Both the position numbers and the translations under genes were made by a program. From Macrobrachium rosenbergii (taxonomy: Eukaryota > Arthropoda > Malacostraca > Decapoda > Palaemonidae), in assembly GCF_040412425.1 (NCBI RefSeq), contig NC_089741.1, positions 39,456,038 to 39,520,037 of the forward strand: a stretch of DNA of 64,000 nt, written 5' to 3'. The notes beneath the pieces were generated by a model. That model saw nothing but the letters and a program-made list of their open reading frames with translations, made no database searches and was not told the DNA's origin. Below, piece by piece: positions 36,690 to 49,239 of the stretch (positions are counted from its first letter, which is position 1; each line of letters opens with the position of its first letter).

Positions 36690-37130
36690 AGTTATTATTG
36701 CATGATTGTCTTAAAATGTTGCTGCATGGTATACGAACTGCTGAAGACAGTAGCCCAAGATTTTGAAAATTTTTTTTCGTGTCAGTATTTAAAAATTGAG
36801 TGTTTTAGGACAGCAGACAAGATTTTAAATATTTTGTAAATTATAATTTTTTCAGTGGAGTACACATGACCTTATAATTTTGCTTCAAATTTTGTTACAT
36901 GACTTACGAACCGTTGAAGACAATTACCAAAGACTTGAATGTTTTTTTCCACTTTATTTTTATGACAGCAAACAAAATTTCAAACATTTCGTAAATCATG
37001 AGTTTTTGTTGAATGTTGAAAGGATTGCTGAAGACGGTACCCAAAGATTTTATATATACATTTTTTCATTTTCATCTTAAATAGAATGTTTTATGGTGGG
37101 CAAACAAAATTTTAAATATTTCTTAGACTA
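36690..37130. repeat. Degenerate ~140-160-bp tandem repeat, ~3 copies
   Basis: (A/T)ACGAAC(T/C)G(C/T)TGAAGACA, then (C/A)CCAAAGA(T/C)TT, then (G/A)CAAACAAAATTT(C/T)AAA and ATTT(T/C)GTAAAT recur near 36732, 36905 and 37025, with strong drift. Confidence 0.55.
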
Positions 37131-37389
37131 TAAAGTTTAATTGAATGTTCATGACAGTATCCAATATGTGAAATGTCATCCATTTACCTGCGCATGCGCG
37201 GGCTTCTTTTAACGACTTTGATTAGTTTGATGTTGAAGAGTTTGTGGTAGAATTTCTTGAAGAATTACACGGGGCAATTGTAGCTCGTTTTGCCCCGTAA
37301 TTCTTTTGTGAGACTTTGGTTTGTTTACGGAAACACCATCCTAGTGATGGTTGGCCGTAGGAAAATAAGTTTAAAAATTAGGATTTTTA

Positions 37390-37593
<204 letters not shown>

Positions 37594-37751
37594 GTAAAAC
37601 AAGACTAATAAGAAGGATGTTCAATACCCAAAACTCCATTAAATCTAGTGACCTTCTTATCTCAGTTTTGGAATCAGCTGATATTTTATTCATTTTTTAA
37701 TTGAACTTGTCCAATTTTTGGACAGTGTCCTCTGTCGGTTCCTCCTGAACA

Positions 37752-37953
37752 ATCTGTCCATCTATCTATCTATCTATCTTTCTATCTGTCTGATCTATTT
37801 ATCTGTCTAATCTGTTTATCTGTTTTTTATCTGTCGATCTTTATATCTATCTATCTATCTATCTATTTCTCTGTCTGTCTGTCTGTCAGTCTATCTATCT
37901 ATCTATCTATCTATTTCTCTCTCTATCTATCTCTTTATATGTCTATCTGTCTT

Positions 37954-38006
<53 letters not shown>

Positions 38007-38070
38007 TTATCTATCTTTTTATCTATTTTTCTATCCATCTAATCTATCTATTTATCTATCTGTGTATCTT

Positions 38071-38106
<36 letters not shown>

Positions 38107-38282
38107 CCTATCTAATCTGTCTATCTATCTATCTTTCTATCTATCTTTTTATCTGTCTATCCAATCCATCTTTCTACCTGTCTGTCTTTCTATCTATCTA
38201 ATCTAATCTATCTGTCTATTTATTTATCTATCTATTTCTCTATCTATCTATCTGATTTATCTATCTATCCATCTATCCATCC
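37752..38282. repeat. ~530-bp (TATC)n-type tetranucleotide array
   Basis: CTAT/CTGT/CTTT tetranucleotides keep 4-base phase over most of the span, with many single-base changes. Unique DNA follows to 38579. Confidence 0.9.
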
Positions 38283-38579
38283 AAACACACACATTTAACA
38301 AAAACATCCCTCCTTCGTCACGCTGAAGGTGTTCTTGGGCGTCACCGTTCTTCGTGCAATAATATCTGTTGTCGCTGTCGACGCTTTTAAATCTTGTCTT
38401 GGCAAATTCAGGATGTCGCCATTATTAAGAGTCTTCGGCCCTGAACCAGCGGCAAGCATCTGATCGTAAAAGATTCTGACGTCATCGTAATTGAGTGGGG
38501 CGACTTCAACATGTCAACGATTATTTGGGAATAATTTTTTTCTTCCGCGAATGTCGATTTCCTTTGTGCCTTGAGGGGG

Positions 38580-38617
<38 letters not shown>

Positions 38618-38752
38618 GGAGGAAGAAGAAAAGGTGGAAAATACCTTGAAAATAATAACAGGAGAAGAATAGTGGAGAGAGAGAGAGAGAGAGAGATCTT
38701 TGAATAAAGAAAACAAGACGTAGATTTTACACCAAGAATTATTTTTTCTGCT

Positions 38753-38792
<40 letters not shown>

Positions 38793-38846
38793 GGAGGAGG
38801 AAGAGGAGAAGGTGGAAAATACCTTGAAAATAACAGGAGAAGAATA

Positions 38847-38900
<54 letters not shown>
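38580..38900. repeat. Composite (GA)n repeat, two long copies
   Basis: GATTAGGAGGAAGAAG-like start, then AGGTGGAAAATACCTTGAAA, then ATAACAGGAGAAGAATAGT, then (GA)n. Copies at about 38613-38695 and 38788-38897, separated by ~60 unique bases ending CTAAAGAGAG. Confidence 0.85.
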
Positions 38901-38901
<1 letters not shown>

Positions 38902-39329
38902 CCTTGCAGAAAATATCACAAAATAAGAAAACTTAAGGGTAAATTTTGTCTCTTTAATGACACACTAATTATAATTTCAACTAAGGGGGGCTGGGTACGG
39001 GGAAGCCTTCGCGGGGGGGTGGGGGAGCGTTTAGCGAAGTAGCTAATGGGATGTCACTGAGGACATCATTCTGACATCACTCAACGTCTAGCTGACGTCT
39101 GTCACTGTCATTCTACGTCACCATAAATTATGATGATTTTTAAAAGATATTGTGACTTAAATATGTCACCACTGTTCCCACGTCAAAATATGTCACAGTC
39201 ACTTCGAGATGAAACGTTAATAAAGTTATTATGATGTCATATGTTGTGATGATAATTGTGACGGCAGAATTGATCATCGTCCGGAATTATGATCATTATA
39301 GTTTCGGAATATGTGATTGGTATTTGAAT
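38901..39329. other. Unique DNA rich in TGACGTC/TATGTCAC-like words
   Basis: Between about 39050 and 39290 there are many ACGTC, TGACATCA and TATGTCAC words in both senses. I see no gene. Confidence 0.35.
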
Positions 39330-39620
39330 AATTTTGCAGTGGTATTTTAATAATTTTTTAATGGTATTTTGAAAATTTTTAATGGTAGTTTAATAATTTT
39401 CCAATGGTATTTTAATATCTTTTCAATGGTATTTTAATGGTTTTTTAATTTTATGTATTTTTATATGAATACAGACGCGATTCAGATTTTTAATATTTTT
39501 CAAAGTATTTTAGTCTTTTTTATATGGCTCTTCAGACACGATTCATATTTTAAATATTTTTCAAAGTATTTTAAGTATTTATATGACTACAGACACGATT
39601 TATATGGCTCATTCATAAGT
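39330..39620. repeat. Two short AT-rich tandem repeats
   Basis: AATGGTATTTTAATAATTTT-like 24-mers at about 39340-39445. Then a ~58-bp unit: GAC(G/A)CGATTCA(G/T)ATTTT, AATATTTTTCAAAGTATTTTA at about 39472-39600. Confidence 0.7.
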
Positions 39621-39683
39621 TTAAGTTTTTTTTAACAATCATTTATCATCAATATTGACAATAGCCAGTCAAAATCAAAGTCA

Positions 39684-39684
<1 letters not shown>

Positions 39685-39762
<78 letters not shown>

Positions 39763-39823
39763 ACAGAATAAATAATTCTTGTGTAAATCTCTCTCTCTGA
39801 CAGAATAAATAATTCTTGTGTAA

Positions 39824-39900
<77 letters not shown>

Positions 39901-39976
39901 AGAATAAATAATTCTTGTGTAAATTTACCTTTATCTCTCTCTCTCTGACAGAATAAATAATTCTTGGTGTAAAATT

Positions 39977-40051
<75 letters not shown>

Positions 40052-40077
40052 GAATAAATAATTCTTGGTGTAAAATT

Positions 40078-40153
<76 letters not shown>

Positions 40154-40238
40154 AGAATAAATAATTCTTGGTGTAAAATTTACCTTTATCTCTCTCTCTC
40201 TCTCTGACAGAATAAATAATTCTTGGTGTGAAATTTAC

Positions 40239-40283
<45 letters not shown>

Positions 40284-40323
40284 AGAATGAATAATTCTTG
40301 ATGTAAAATTTACCTTTATCACA

Positions 40324-40390
<67 letters not shown>
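39685..40390. repeat. Composite (CT)n repeat with GACAGAATAAATAATTCTTG spacer, ~8 copies
   Basis: Spacer GACAGAATAAATAATTCTTG then (G)TGTAAA(A)TTTACC, some copies with TTTATC added, alternating with (CT)n. The spacer core itself holds an inverted GAATAAATAATTC-like word. This is one of the largest arrays of its type here. Confidence 0.9.
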
Positions 40391-40392
<2 letters not shown>

Positions 40393-40699
40393 CTTTCGAG
40401 ACCTCAAATTTCACCGGTTAAAGAGCGTTATTCCTCACCCTCTTTTTTTTTTTATAGTAAGCGATCGAGAGAGCGAGAGAGCAGGTCTTGACGGGGGCAG
40501 TTTATTATACAGGAAACTTCTGCTGCTGCCATTACACAAACAAACCGGTTTCCTGACGAAGCGCAGACGGCGATGGGGGTGGCGTGTGAGGACAAGGTTA
40601 TCTTCTTCTGCCTTCGGATGTGAGAAAATCGGAGTTTTATGCCGTTTGCCTCCCCCCCCCCTCCCCCCCTCGCCATTATCGGTTATTTCGGATCAAGGT

Positions 40700-40740
<41 letters not shown>

Positions 40741-40744
40741 TGTG
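40391..40744. other. Unique DNA with (GT)n at 40701-40742
   Basis: A somewhat GC-rich stretch near 40530-40670 has no confirmed exon borders. Confidence 0.5.
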
Positions 40745-41535
40745 GAAAGAGTTTGGTGGGGTTATTCTTGTTGTAAAGAGGAACCTCGTTGTTTTCGAGG
40801 TGTGGGGGTTCTCTTGTTTTAAAGAGGCTGTGTGCCTCTTGTTGTAAAGAGGTGTAGGGTTTCTCTTGTTTTAAAGAGGTTGTGTTCCTCTTGTTATAAA
40901 GAGGTAGGGTTCCTGTTGTTTTAAAGAGGTTGTGTTCCTCTTGTAAAGATGTAGGGTTCCTCTTGTTTTAGAGAGGTTGTGTTCCTCTTGTTGTAAAGAG
41001 GTTGTGTTCTTCTTTTTGTGAAGAGGTTGTGTTCCTATTGTTTTAAAGAGGTTGTGTTCCTCTTGTTGTAAAGAGGTTGTGTTCCTCTTGTTGTAAAGAG
41101 GTTGTGTTCCTCTTGTTATAAAGAGGTAGGGTTCCTGTTGTTTTAAAGAGGTAGGGTTCCTCTTGTTATAAAGAGGTTATGTTCCTCTTGTTTAAAGATG
41201 AACCCCACTGTTAAAAAGACGTTGGGTTCCTCTTGTTGGAAACTGGGTTTTTGTTGTGAAGAGAAACTTCGTTGTTATAAAGGTGTGGGGTTCCTCTTGT
41301 CAAAAAGAGATGAGGTTCCTCTTGTCAAAAGGAGGCGAGGTTCCTCTTGTCAAAAGAGGTGAGGTTCCTCTTGTCAAAGAGAGGTGAGGTTCCTCTTGTC
41401 AAAAAGAGGTGAGGTTCCTCTTGTCAAAAAGAGGTAGGTACCTCTTGTTGTAAAATGGTTGGTTTCCCCATTTTTTGTGAAGGGATGGGATTCCTCATGT
41501 TATAAAAGGTTGGGTGTTCCCCTTGTTGTAAAGAG
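40745..41535. repeat. ~25-bp minisatellite, ~30 copies
   Basis: Unit GAGGTTGTGTTCCTCTTG then TTGTAAA. It shifts through GAGGTAGGGTTCCTGTTG to GAGGTGAGGTTCCTCTTG then TCAAAAA variants along the array, so sub-families are spatially ordered. Confidence 0.9.
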
Positions 41536-41737
41536 CTTGTGTTTCTAGGGTTGTGGGAGGTACTACACGTTTTTTCTTGAAGCATTTAATTGAAGTTATT
41601 TTGGATTGGATAATACGTTCTGCAAGGAGGAATTATGGATTTCTTTTTATTATATGGGCATTTTGAAGACTACTTATAAGTAATGTTATTCAGTTAATGT
41701 GATTTTTTTTTATTTTACCACACATTTGTGAAAGGAC

Positions 41738-41742
<5 letters not shown>

Positions 41743-41808
<66 letters not shown>

Positions 41809-41862
41809 AGAAAAAAATAAGAATTCTTGGTGTAATATCTATCTCCTATTTTCTTGATTGCA

Positions 41863-41901
<39 letters not shown>

Positions 41902-41954
41902 AAAGAAAAATAAATCATGGTAAAATGTACCTCCTGTTTTCTTGATTGGAAACT

Positions 41955-42034
<80 letters not shown>
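41743..42034. repeat. Composite (CT)n repeat, 3 blocks
   Basis: Spacers GACAGAAAAAAATAAGAATT-like, then TGGTGTAATATCTATCTCCT and TTTTCTTGATTG(C/G)AA, alternating with (CT)n. The spacer is related to, but diverged from, that of 39685-40390. Confidence 0.85.
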
Positions 42035-42037
<3 letters not shown>

Positions 42038-42319
42038 AATTCAATAATATTTCCAGGCAGATTAACCACTTTTTAAACTAACCCCCCAAACTATGAAAAA
42101 AAAACTGACTCACTTATAATACTCGCTTATAATACTTACAAAGACATTGTTTTTTTTATCAGAAACCTAAATATCTGCTGCGGATAAAATATTGATTAAG
42201 GTCCTATGTGACAGATTCAGATTAAAGATAAGTCAGTTGCTACTAGTGATTATAACATTGTCATTATCAACTTCATCATTGCAATTGCTACAGTGATAAA
42301 TTAATTATCTCCCGCAAGA

Positions 42320-42688
42320 CAGGGTATAATCAAAGCCACCGAAAATAGATCTATCTTTCGGTGGTCTCGGCATAATGCTGTATGAGCCGCGGCTCATGAA
42401 ACTTTAACCACTGTCCGGTGGTGGCCCATCCTATATCGTTGCTAGGAGCACGATTATGGCTAACTTTAATCTTAAATAAAATAAAAAACTACTGAGGCTA
42501 GAGGGCTGCAATTTGGTACGTTTGATGACTGGAGGGTGGATGATCAACATACTAACATACCAATTGGCTGCCCTCTAGCCTCTGTAGTTTTTAAGATCTG
42601 AGGGCGGACAGAAAAAGTGCGGACAGAATAAAGTGCGGACGGACAGACAAAGCCGGTGCAGTAGTTTTCTTTTACAGAAAACTAAAAG
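42320..42688 (-). mobile_element. Multi-hairpin element, 5'-shortened copy (orientation A)
   Basis: Lacks the first CCGAAG/CTTCGG hairpin. It starts at GTATAATCAAAGCCACCGAA and keeps a perfect ATGAGCCGCGGCTCAT palindrome. A small CATACTAA insertion sits in the right arm of the large hairpin (near 42548), with an extra AGTGCGGA block. Ends at the ACAGAAAACTAAAA foldback. Confidence 0.85.
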
Positions 42689-42898
42689 TGTCGTAATATC
42701 GTGTAGATTATTTGTAGAGATTGAAAAAAAATATATGAAGAATGGAAAGGTTCTTTACCAAGAATTAAAACGTGTATTGTATTCTTATTCTTCTGCCACA
42801 TTGACCATCAGTATTTGTAATTATGAAGAAAATGACAAAATCAGAGACAATGATTTATTGTCTTGAAAAGGTGAATTCACTCTGTTATTCGTTTTATT

Positions 42899-42901
<3 letters not shown>

Positions 42902-42972
<71 letters not shown>

Positions 42973-43016
42973 CATATATGTGTGTGTGTGTATGTGTATT
43001 TATATATATGTATATA

Positions 43017-43059
<43 letters not shown>

Positions 43060-43070
43060 TATATATATAT
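42902..43070. repeat. (TA)n/(TG)n array
   Basis: TA runs with an internal GTGTGTGTGTATGTG block. Unique DNA follows to 43319. Confidence 0.95.
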
Positions 43071-43319
43071 TGAAAAATACTAAAAAGAAAAAAAATTATA
43101 TAACGTAATTGTTTGGGAAAAAAGCGAAACTGACAATAACAGTGGTTATTTATTGTATGATCTGAGAAATCTCTGCTTATACAGCCTTCGTAATACTCAA
43201 ATTCTCACCCCAAGGCTTTAATTACTTAAATACCTCAGTCAGGAAGTGAAGAATGGAGATAAAAATAAAGCAGTGAATCACTTCAGTCACTGCAGCTGCC
43301 GTATCTGCGTCGGTATAGA

Positions 43320-43850
43320 TGGGAGAGATTTTGGGCTTGGGAGGAAGTTAGGGGAGGGGAGGGGGATCGGTGTACATTGCCTTGAGAAGGATGATGATGG
43401 AGAGTTACAGATGGGGAGGGAGGAAGGGGGTGGGGGAAAGGAGGGAAACATCCCCCAGATTTGGGAGAGGGGAGTGAGGAGAGGGGGAAGGGGATGTACA
43501 TTGCCTTGAGAAGGGTGGTGATAGAGAGTTATAACTGGGGGAGAGAGAAAATGGTGGGGGAAAGGATTGAAACCCCCTTCCCAAATTTAGGCCGTGGGGG
43601 AGTGAAGGGGAGGGCGAAGGGGGTGTGCATTGCCTTGAGAAAGATGGTGATAGAGAGTTACAGAAACCCCCCCCTTCCAGATTTGGGCGGTGGGGGAGTG
43701 AGGGGTAGGGGGAAGAGCATGTACATTGCCTTGAGAAGGATGATGATGGAGAGTTATAACTGGGGGAGTGAGAAAGGGGTGGGGGAAAGGAGGGGGAAAC
43801 CCCCTCCCTCTTCTAGCTGGGCGAGGGAAACCCCCCTCCCCTACCAGCTA
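43320..43850. repeat. ~125-bp G-rich minisatellite, 4 copies
   Basis: TGTACATTGCCTTGAGAAGG then ATGATGATGGAGAGTTA recurs near 43372, 43497, 43624 and 43721. Between copies lie GGGGGAGTGAG, GGGTGGGGGAAAGGAGGG and ACCCCCCTCCC segments. G3/G4 runs are dense on the plus strand. Confidence 0.85.
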
Positions 43851-43871
43851 ATCATTTTCCTAGATCTGCTA

Positions 43872-43873
<2 letters not shown>

Positions 43874-43924
<51 letters not shown>
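43874..43924. repeat. (CT)n microsatellite
   Basis: Followed by CACATACACACG. From 43925 to 44399 the sequence is unique, GC-richer, with a GGA run at 44193-44225 and a C10 run near 44322. Confidence 0.95.
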
Positions 43925-43928
<4 letters not shown>

Positions 43929-44399
43929 TACACACGCATACACACACAACCTTCCTGACGAAGATGTTATCGCTGAACATCGCAGCGGAAGGGTTGACAT
44001 CTCCCTTGAACTCCTGAGAGACGGCGATGTGTGGCCGAGGGCATGGCCGCCAAGGGATTCCCGGGAGCTGAGTTGTTTTTTTTTTCAGTTTTTTTTATTT
44101 TTTAAATTTTTTTTCGTTTTTTTTGCGGGGAAGTGACGACTAGAGACTGAGGCCAAGGGCACGCTGCTGCTTCTGCTACTGTTGGCAGAATGGAGGAGGA
44201 GGAGGAGGAGGAGGAAGAGGAGGAGGTGAGGTGGAGTTGGTCTTCGGATCTTCTTCTTCTTGATGCCGAAGGGAATGGCTAGCTGACTCCTCGTGTGATG
44301 GAATTGAAGCCCCCGTGCCCCCCCCCCCAGGGGGCCATCGTTCCTGCGGTGAGATACGCCGGCGGTGGTATAGACGCACATGCATGCACGTTTGCGAGC

Positions 44400-45010
44400 A
44401 GTTTTTTTTTATTTGGAATAGTTTTTCTTTGGAATAGTTTTCGTAATTTGAATTCGGAATAGTTTTTCTTTGGAATAGTTTTCATAATTTGGAATAGTTT
44501 TTCTTTGGAATAGTTTTCGTAATTTGGGATAGTTTTTCTTTGGAATAGTTTTCGAATTTTGAGTTTTTCTTTCGGAAGGTTTTTCGTAATTTTTGGAAGT
44601 TTTAGAATGTTTTAGTAATTCGTAATTTTTGGACATTTTCCGGACAGTTTCCGTAATTTGGAAGTTTCTTCCAAATACCTTCGTAATTTTAAATACTTTT
44701 CCTAATTTGGAAGTTTTTCCAAATTGTTTTGGTAATTTGGAATATTTTTAGAAAATAGTTTTCGTAATTTGGAAGTTTTTTCAGAATAGTTTTAGTAATT
44801 TGGAAGTTTTTTTTTAAGTTTTCGTAATATGGAAGTTTTTAAGTTTTCGTTATTTGGATTTTTTTAAGTTTTCGTAATTTGGAAGTTTGTCCGAATAGTT
44901 TTCGTAATTCGGCTTTCATCATCTGGAAGCATTTTTTTTTTATATTTTGCGTAATTTGGAAGTTTTACGAAGTTTTCGTAATTTGAAAGTTTCCTGAAGA
45001 AGGTTTTCAA
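44400..45010. repeat. ~28-34-bp minisatellite: GGAATAGTTTTTC / TTTTCGTAATTTGGAAG
   Basis: Two sub-families run in series. First TTTGGAATAGTTTTTC then TTTGGAATAGTTTTCGTAA, then TTCGTAATTTGGAAGTTTTT. At least 18 TAATTTGGAA words are seen with substitutions. Confidence 0.8.
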
Positions 45011-45039
45011 AAATTTTATCGAAGTTCAGCTATTGAATA

Positions 45040-45690
45040 TCGCCACCTCTTTTGTGAAGCCACCCAGTGTCAGCATCTTCATCATATTTGATGTTATAAA
45101 TATTCAACTATCATTAATATTTAAGTATTATCTGGATAATATTAACTTCTAAATATTTGCAGCTTGATCTGATTTGATGTTATGAATATTAATCTAATAT
45201 TACTGCTTAATATTATCCCCACGGTATTTATTTCAAAAGTTTTTTTACCATTGCCTTGAAAAGTATTATCAAGAAGCCTCTAATGTGGTACTTCAGATTT
45301 TTCACTTTATTTAATGTTGCAAATATTAAACTAACATTACTATTTAGATATTATCCTCATAATATTTATTTTAAATATTTGTTACCGTTGGCTTGAAAAA
45401 TATTAACAAGAAGCGCCTAATATTGTACTTTAGTTTTTTCTACGTATTTAATGTTGCAAATATTAAACTAATAATACCGTTTAGATATTATCCTCATAAT
45501 ACATATTTCAAAAGGTTTTTTTACCTTTGCCTTGAAAAATATTATCGAGAAGCCTCTAAACTGGTACTTCAGATTTTTCACTTTATTTAATGTTACGAAT
45601 ATTAAACTAATATTACTACTTCGATATTATCCTCATGATATTTTTAAAAATTTGTTATCTTTGCACTGAAAAATATTACTTTTTTATGAA
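45040..45690. repeat. ~138-bp AT-rich tandem repeat, ~4.5 copies
   Basis: (T/G)TACCTTTGCCTTGAAAAAT then TATTATC(A/G)AGAAGC, then ACTTCAGATTTTTCACTTTA, then AATATTAAACTAATATTACT and GATATTATCCTCATAAT. TTGAAAA anchors lie near 45257, 45392, 45530 and 45667. The first copy (45090-45240) is more diverged. Confidence 0.85.
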
Positions 45691-45802
45691 AATTGTCTGT
45701 AATTTAAGTGACGTCAATTCTACTGATGGAAATTGAGTGAGAGAGTCCTTTATCTGCCCTCTCTTAATTGATTGTGATGTGAGAGCTTTGCAAGGTCGTG
45801 TG

Positions 45803-45805
<3 letters not shown>

Positions 45806-45871
<66 letters not shown>

Positions 45872-45899
45872 TTATAGTTTGATTTCCTCGCATGGGGAT

Positions 45900-45936
<37 letters not shown>

Positions 45937-45970
45937 TTATAGTTTGATTTCCTCGCATGGGGATGTACTC
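45806..45970. repeat. Composite (GA)n repeat, two copies
   Basis: GA at 45806-45868 and 45903-45932, each followed by the same ACCTTTATAGTTTGATTTCC then TCGCATGGGGATGTAC. The spacer copies are identical over about 37 bases, so the duplication is recent. Confidence 0.9.
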
Positions 45971-46184
45971 AGGCGTTCTTGTTTTCTTTATTGTTGTAAT
46001 TTATTTTTGTTTGTTTTTGTTTCAATTTATTGACCTTTTCGCGAGTGACGCCAAAGCATCCACCTTATGATTGATAATGACGAGCTCTGTGTTATACCTT
46101 TTTTTCTTTTGCTCTTGTTATTATACGTAACACGGAAATACCCACCATTATTGTGGTACTAATTGCGAGGCTAATGGATTTTGT

Positions 46185-46236
<52 letters not shown>
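46185..46236. repeat. (CT)n microsatellite
   Basis: About 26 units in otherwise unique DNA (45971-46409), which shows no supported gene. Confidence 0.95.
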
Positions 46237-46239
<3 letters not shown>

Positions 46240-46409
46240 CAAGTGCGTTTTTTAAAAGCTCTTTGTACAGCTATCAATTTAATGGCTTCTCTACTTTTAA
46301 TTAGATGTTCTGAGACATATTAGTTTCATTGTTTGTTGAATGCACAGGGACTTCCTGTTAATGAAATGAAAGTAATTCGTTTCCTTATCTACAAAAGATC
46401 AGCTTCATT

Positions 46410-46701
46410 AACAACGAATTCCTCATGCGGTGCACTGTAGGCATTACTTAAGGTTTTTTTGCAGCGTGCCTTCGGCCCCTAACTGCAAGCAACCCCTTTC
46501 GTTCCTTTTACTGTACCTCCTTTCATATTCTCTTTCCACCTTCTCCTAACAGTTGATTCGTAGTGCAACTGCGAGGTTTTCCTCCTGTTACACCTTTCAA
46601 GTCTTTTACTGTCAATGTCCGTTTCAGCGCTGAATGATCTCATAGGTCCCAGTGCTTGGCCTTTCGCTTAAATTCTATATTCAGTTCAGTTCAACAACGA
46701 A
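46410..46701 (+). mobile_element. SINE-like retroelement copy with 9-bp target duplication
   Basis: AACAACGAA flanks the element at 46410-46418 and 46693-46701. The body matches the 18515 copy from GCGGTGCACTGTAGGC through TTCGGCCCCTAACTG to CAGCGCTGAATGATCTCATA and ends in TTCAGTTCAGTTC. It is 5'-shortened relative to that copy (the TAGTGCCGTCAGTG start is missing), as expected for target-primed insertion. Unique DNA follows to 46959. Confidence 0.8.
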
Positions 46702-46959
46702 ATAATATTACATGATTTTTTGTAGAATATTAAAAAGAAAATCTTATTGAAAAAGAGCATTTTCTTGAGTATCAGAAAGTCTTCCCTGTATATTCTTGAG
46801 ACTGAAAAGAATTCAGTATTTTACGTGTGATTTTTTGATCGATTAGGAACTACTGTTCTTGTTTTGACAAATTGGCGTTCTCTGATGACCCGAGAATCTT
46901 TTCGTCAATCGAGATAAATTAATCTTTTCCCATATGTCCTTAGCAGCAAGTCTTGTGAA

Positions 46960-47460
46960 TTCAGTGCTTTTGTCTGAGTCTGTGTCCCCGAGCCTGTCTT
47001 TGAGTCTTTGTTCCCGAGTCTGTCTTTAAGTCTGTGTCCCCTAGTCTGTGTCTCCGAGTCTATGTCTCCTAGTCTATGACCCCCCGAGTCTGCATCTCTT
47101 AGTCTGTCTCCTAGGCTATATCTCTGAGTCTGTATCCGAGTCTGTGTCTCCTAGTCTGTGTTGCCGAGTCTGTATCTCTGGGTCTGTCCCGGAGTCTGTG
47201 TCTTCTAGTTTGAGTCTCCAGGTATGTATTTCCTAACCTGTGTCCCAGAGTCTGTCCCCGAGTCTGTCTGCCAGAGTCTGTGTCCCCGAGTCTGTGTCCC
47301 AGAGTCTGTCTGCCAGAGTCTGTGTCCCAGAGTCTGTCTGCCAGAGTCTGTGTCCTAGAGTCTGTCTCCCAGAGTCTGTGTCCTAGAGTCTGTCTCCCAG
47401 AGTCTGTCCCCAAATCTGTCCCAGAGTCTGTCCCCGAGTCTTTGTCCCCGAGTCTGTCTG
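46960..47460. repeat. ~15-bp minisatellite (GAGTCTGTGTCCCCA), ~33 copies
   Basis: GAGTCTGT followed by GTCCC, CTCC, CTGCCA or similar repeats throughout. Since 15 is a multiple of 3, both strands show long repetitive open frames (plus SVPESV / SVSQSL; minus RLWDTDSGRQTLG). I regard these as repeat translations, though the clean frame is noted. Confidence 0.85.
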
Positions 47461-47560
47461 ATCATGCCAACAATTGGACAAAAAAGACAAGACTCCATTG
47501 TCATCACAACTTCAAATTCCCCCGGATCGTCTTTTGTTGTGTTCAAAGTCCCTTTCCCAG

Positions 47561-47675
47561 ACTTTCTTCCTCTCCACCTCGTCTGGGATCCCCTTGTGGG
47601 ACTGGCCCCAGGGGACGGACGACCCCGCGGGCTTTCGGAAAGAAGCGAGTGGCTGTTGTGATTATGATGATACAG
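47561..47675 (+). CDS. Possible isolated coding exon (unidentified)
   Basis: CCCTTTCCCAG before and GTATGGG after are plausible splice sites around 115 bases open in one frame. The frame encodes a non-repetitive peptide containing WDWPQGTDDPAGF and ending CCDYDDTG-like. Its base use is GC-richer than its neighbours. No flanking exon or homology supports it, and an open antisense frame also exists, so it may be chance. Confidence 0.22.
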
Positions 47676-47746
47676 GTATGGGTGGCGGCGGATCTTCTTG
47701 AATCTGCTTCTTCTTCTTCTTCTTCCCACTAGGCAACCACAGTCCC

Positions 47747-49239
<1,493 letters not shown>

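Noticed and set aside
43951..44013. Minus-strand segment EFKGDVNPSAAMFSDNIFVR
   Set aside because: The acceptor (CGTCTCTCAG) is good but the donor (GTTGTG) is poor and no neighbouring exon fits; the His/Glu/Pro-rich frame at 44180-44385 could not be joined to it.
46960..47460. Repetitive frames SVPESVSQSL (plus) and RLWDTDSGRQTLG (minus)
   Set aside because: A 15-bp minisatellite keeps frame automatically; no sign of selection or gene structure.
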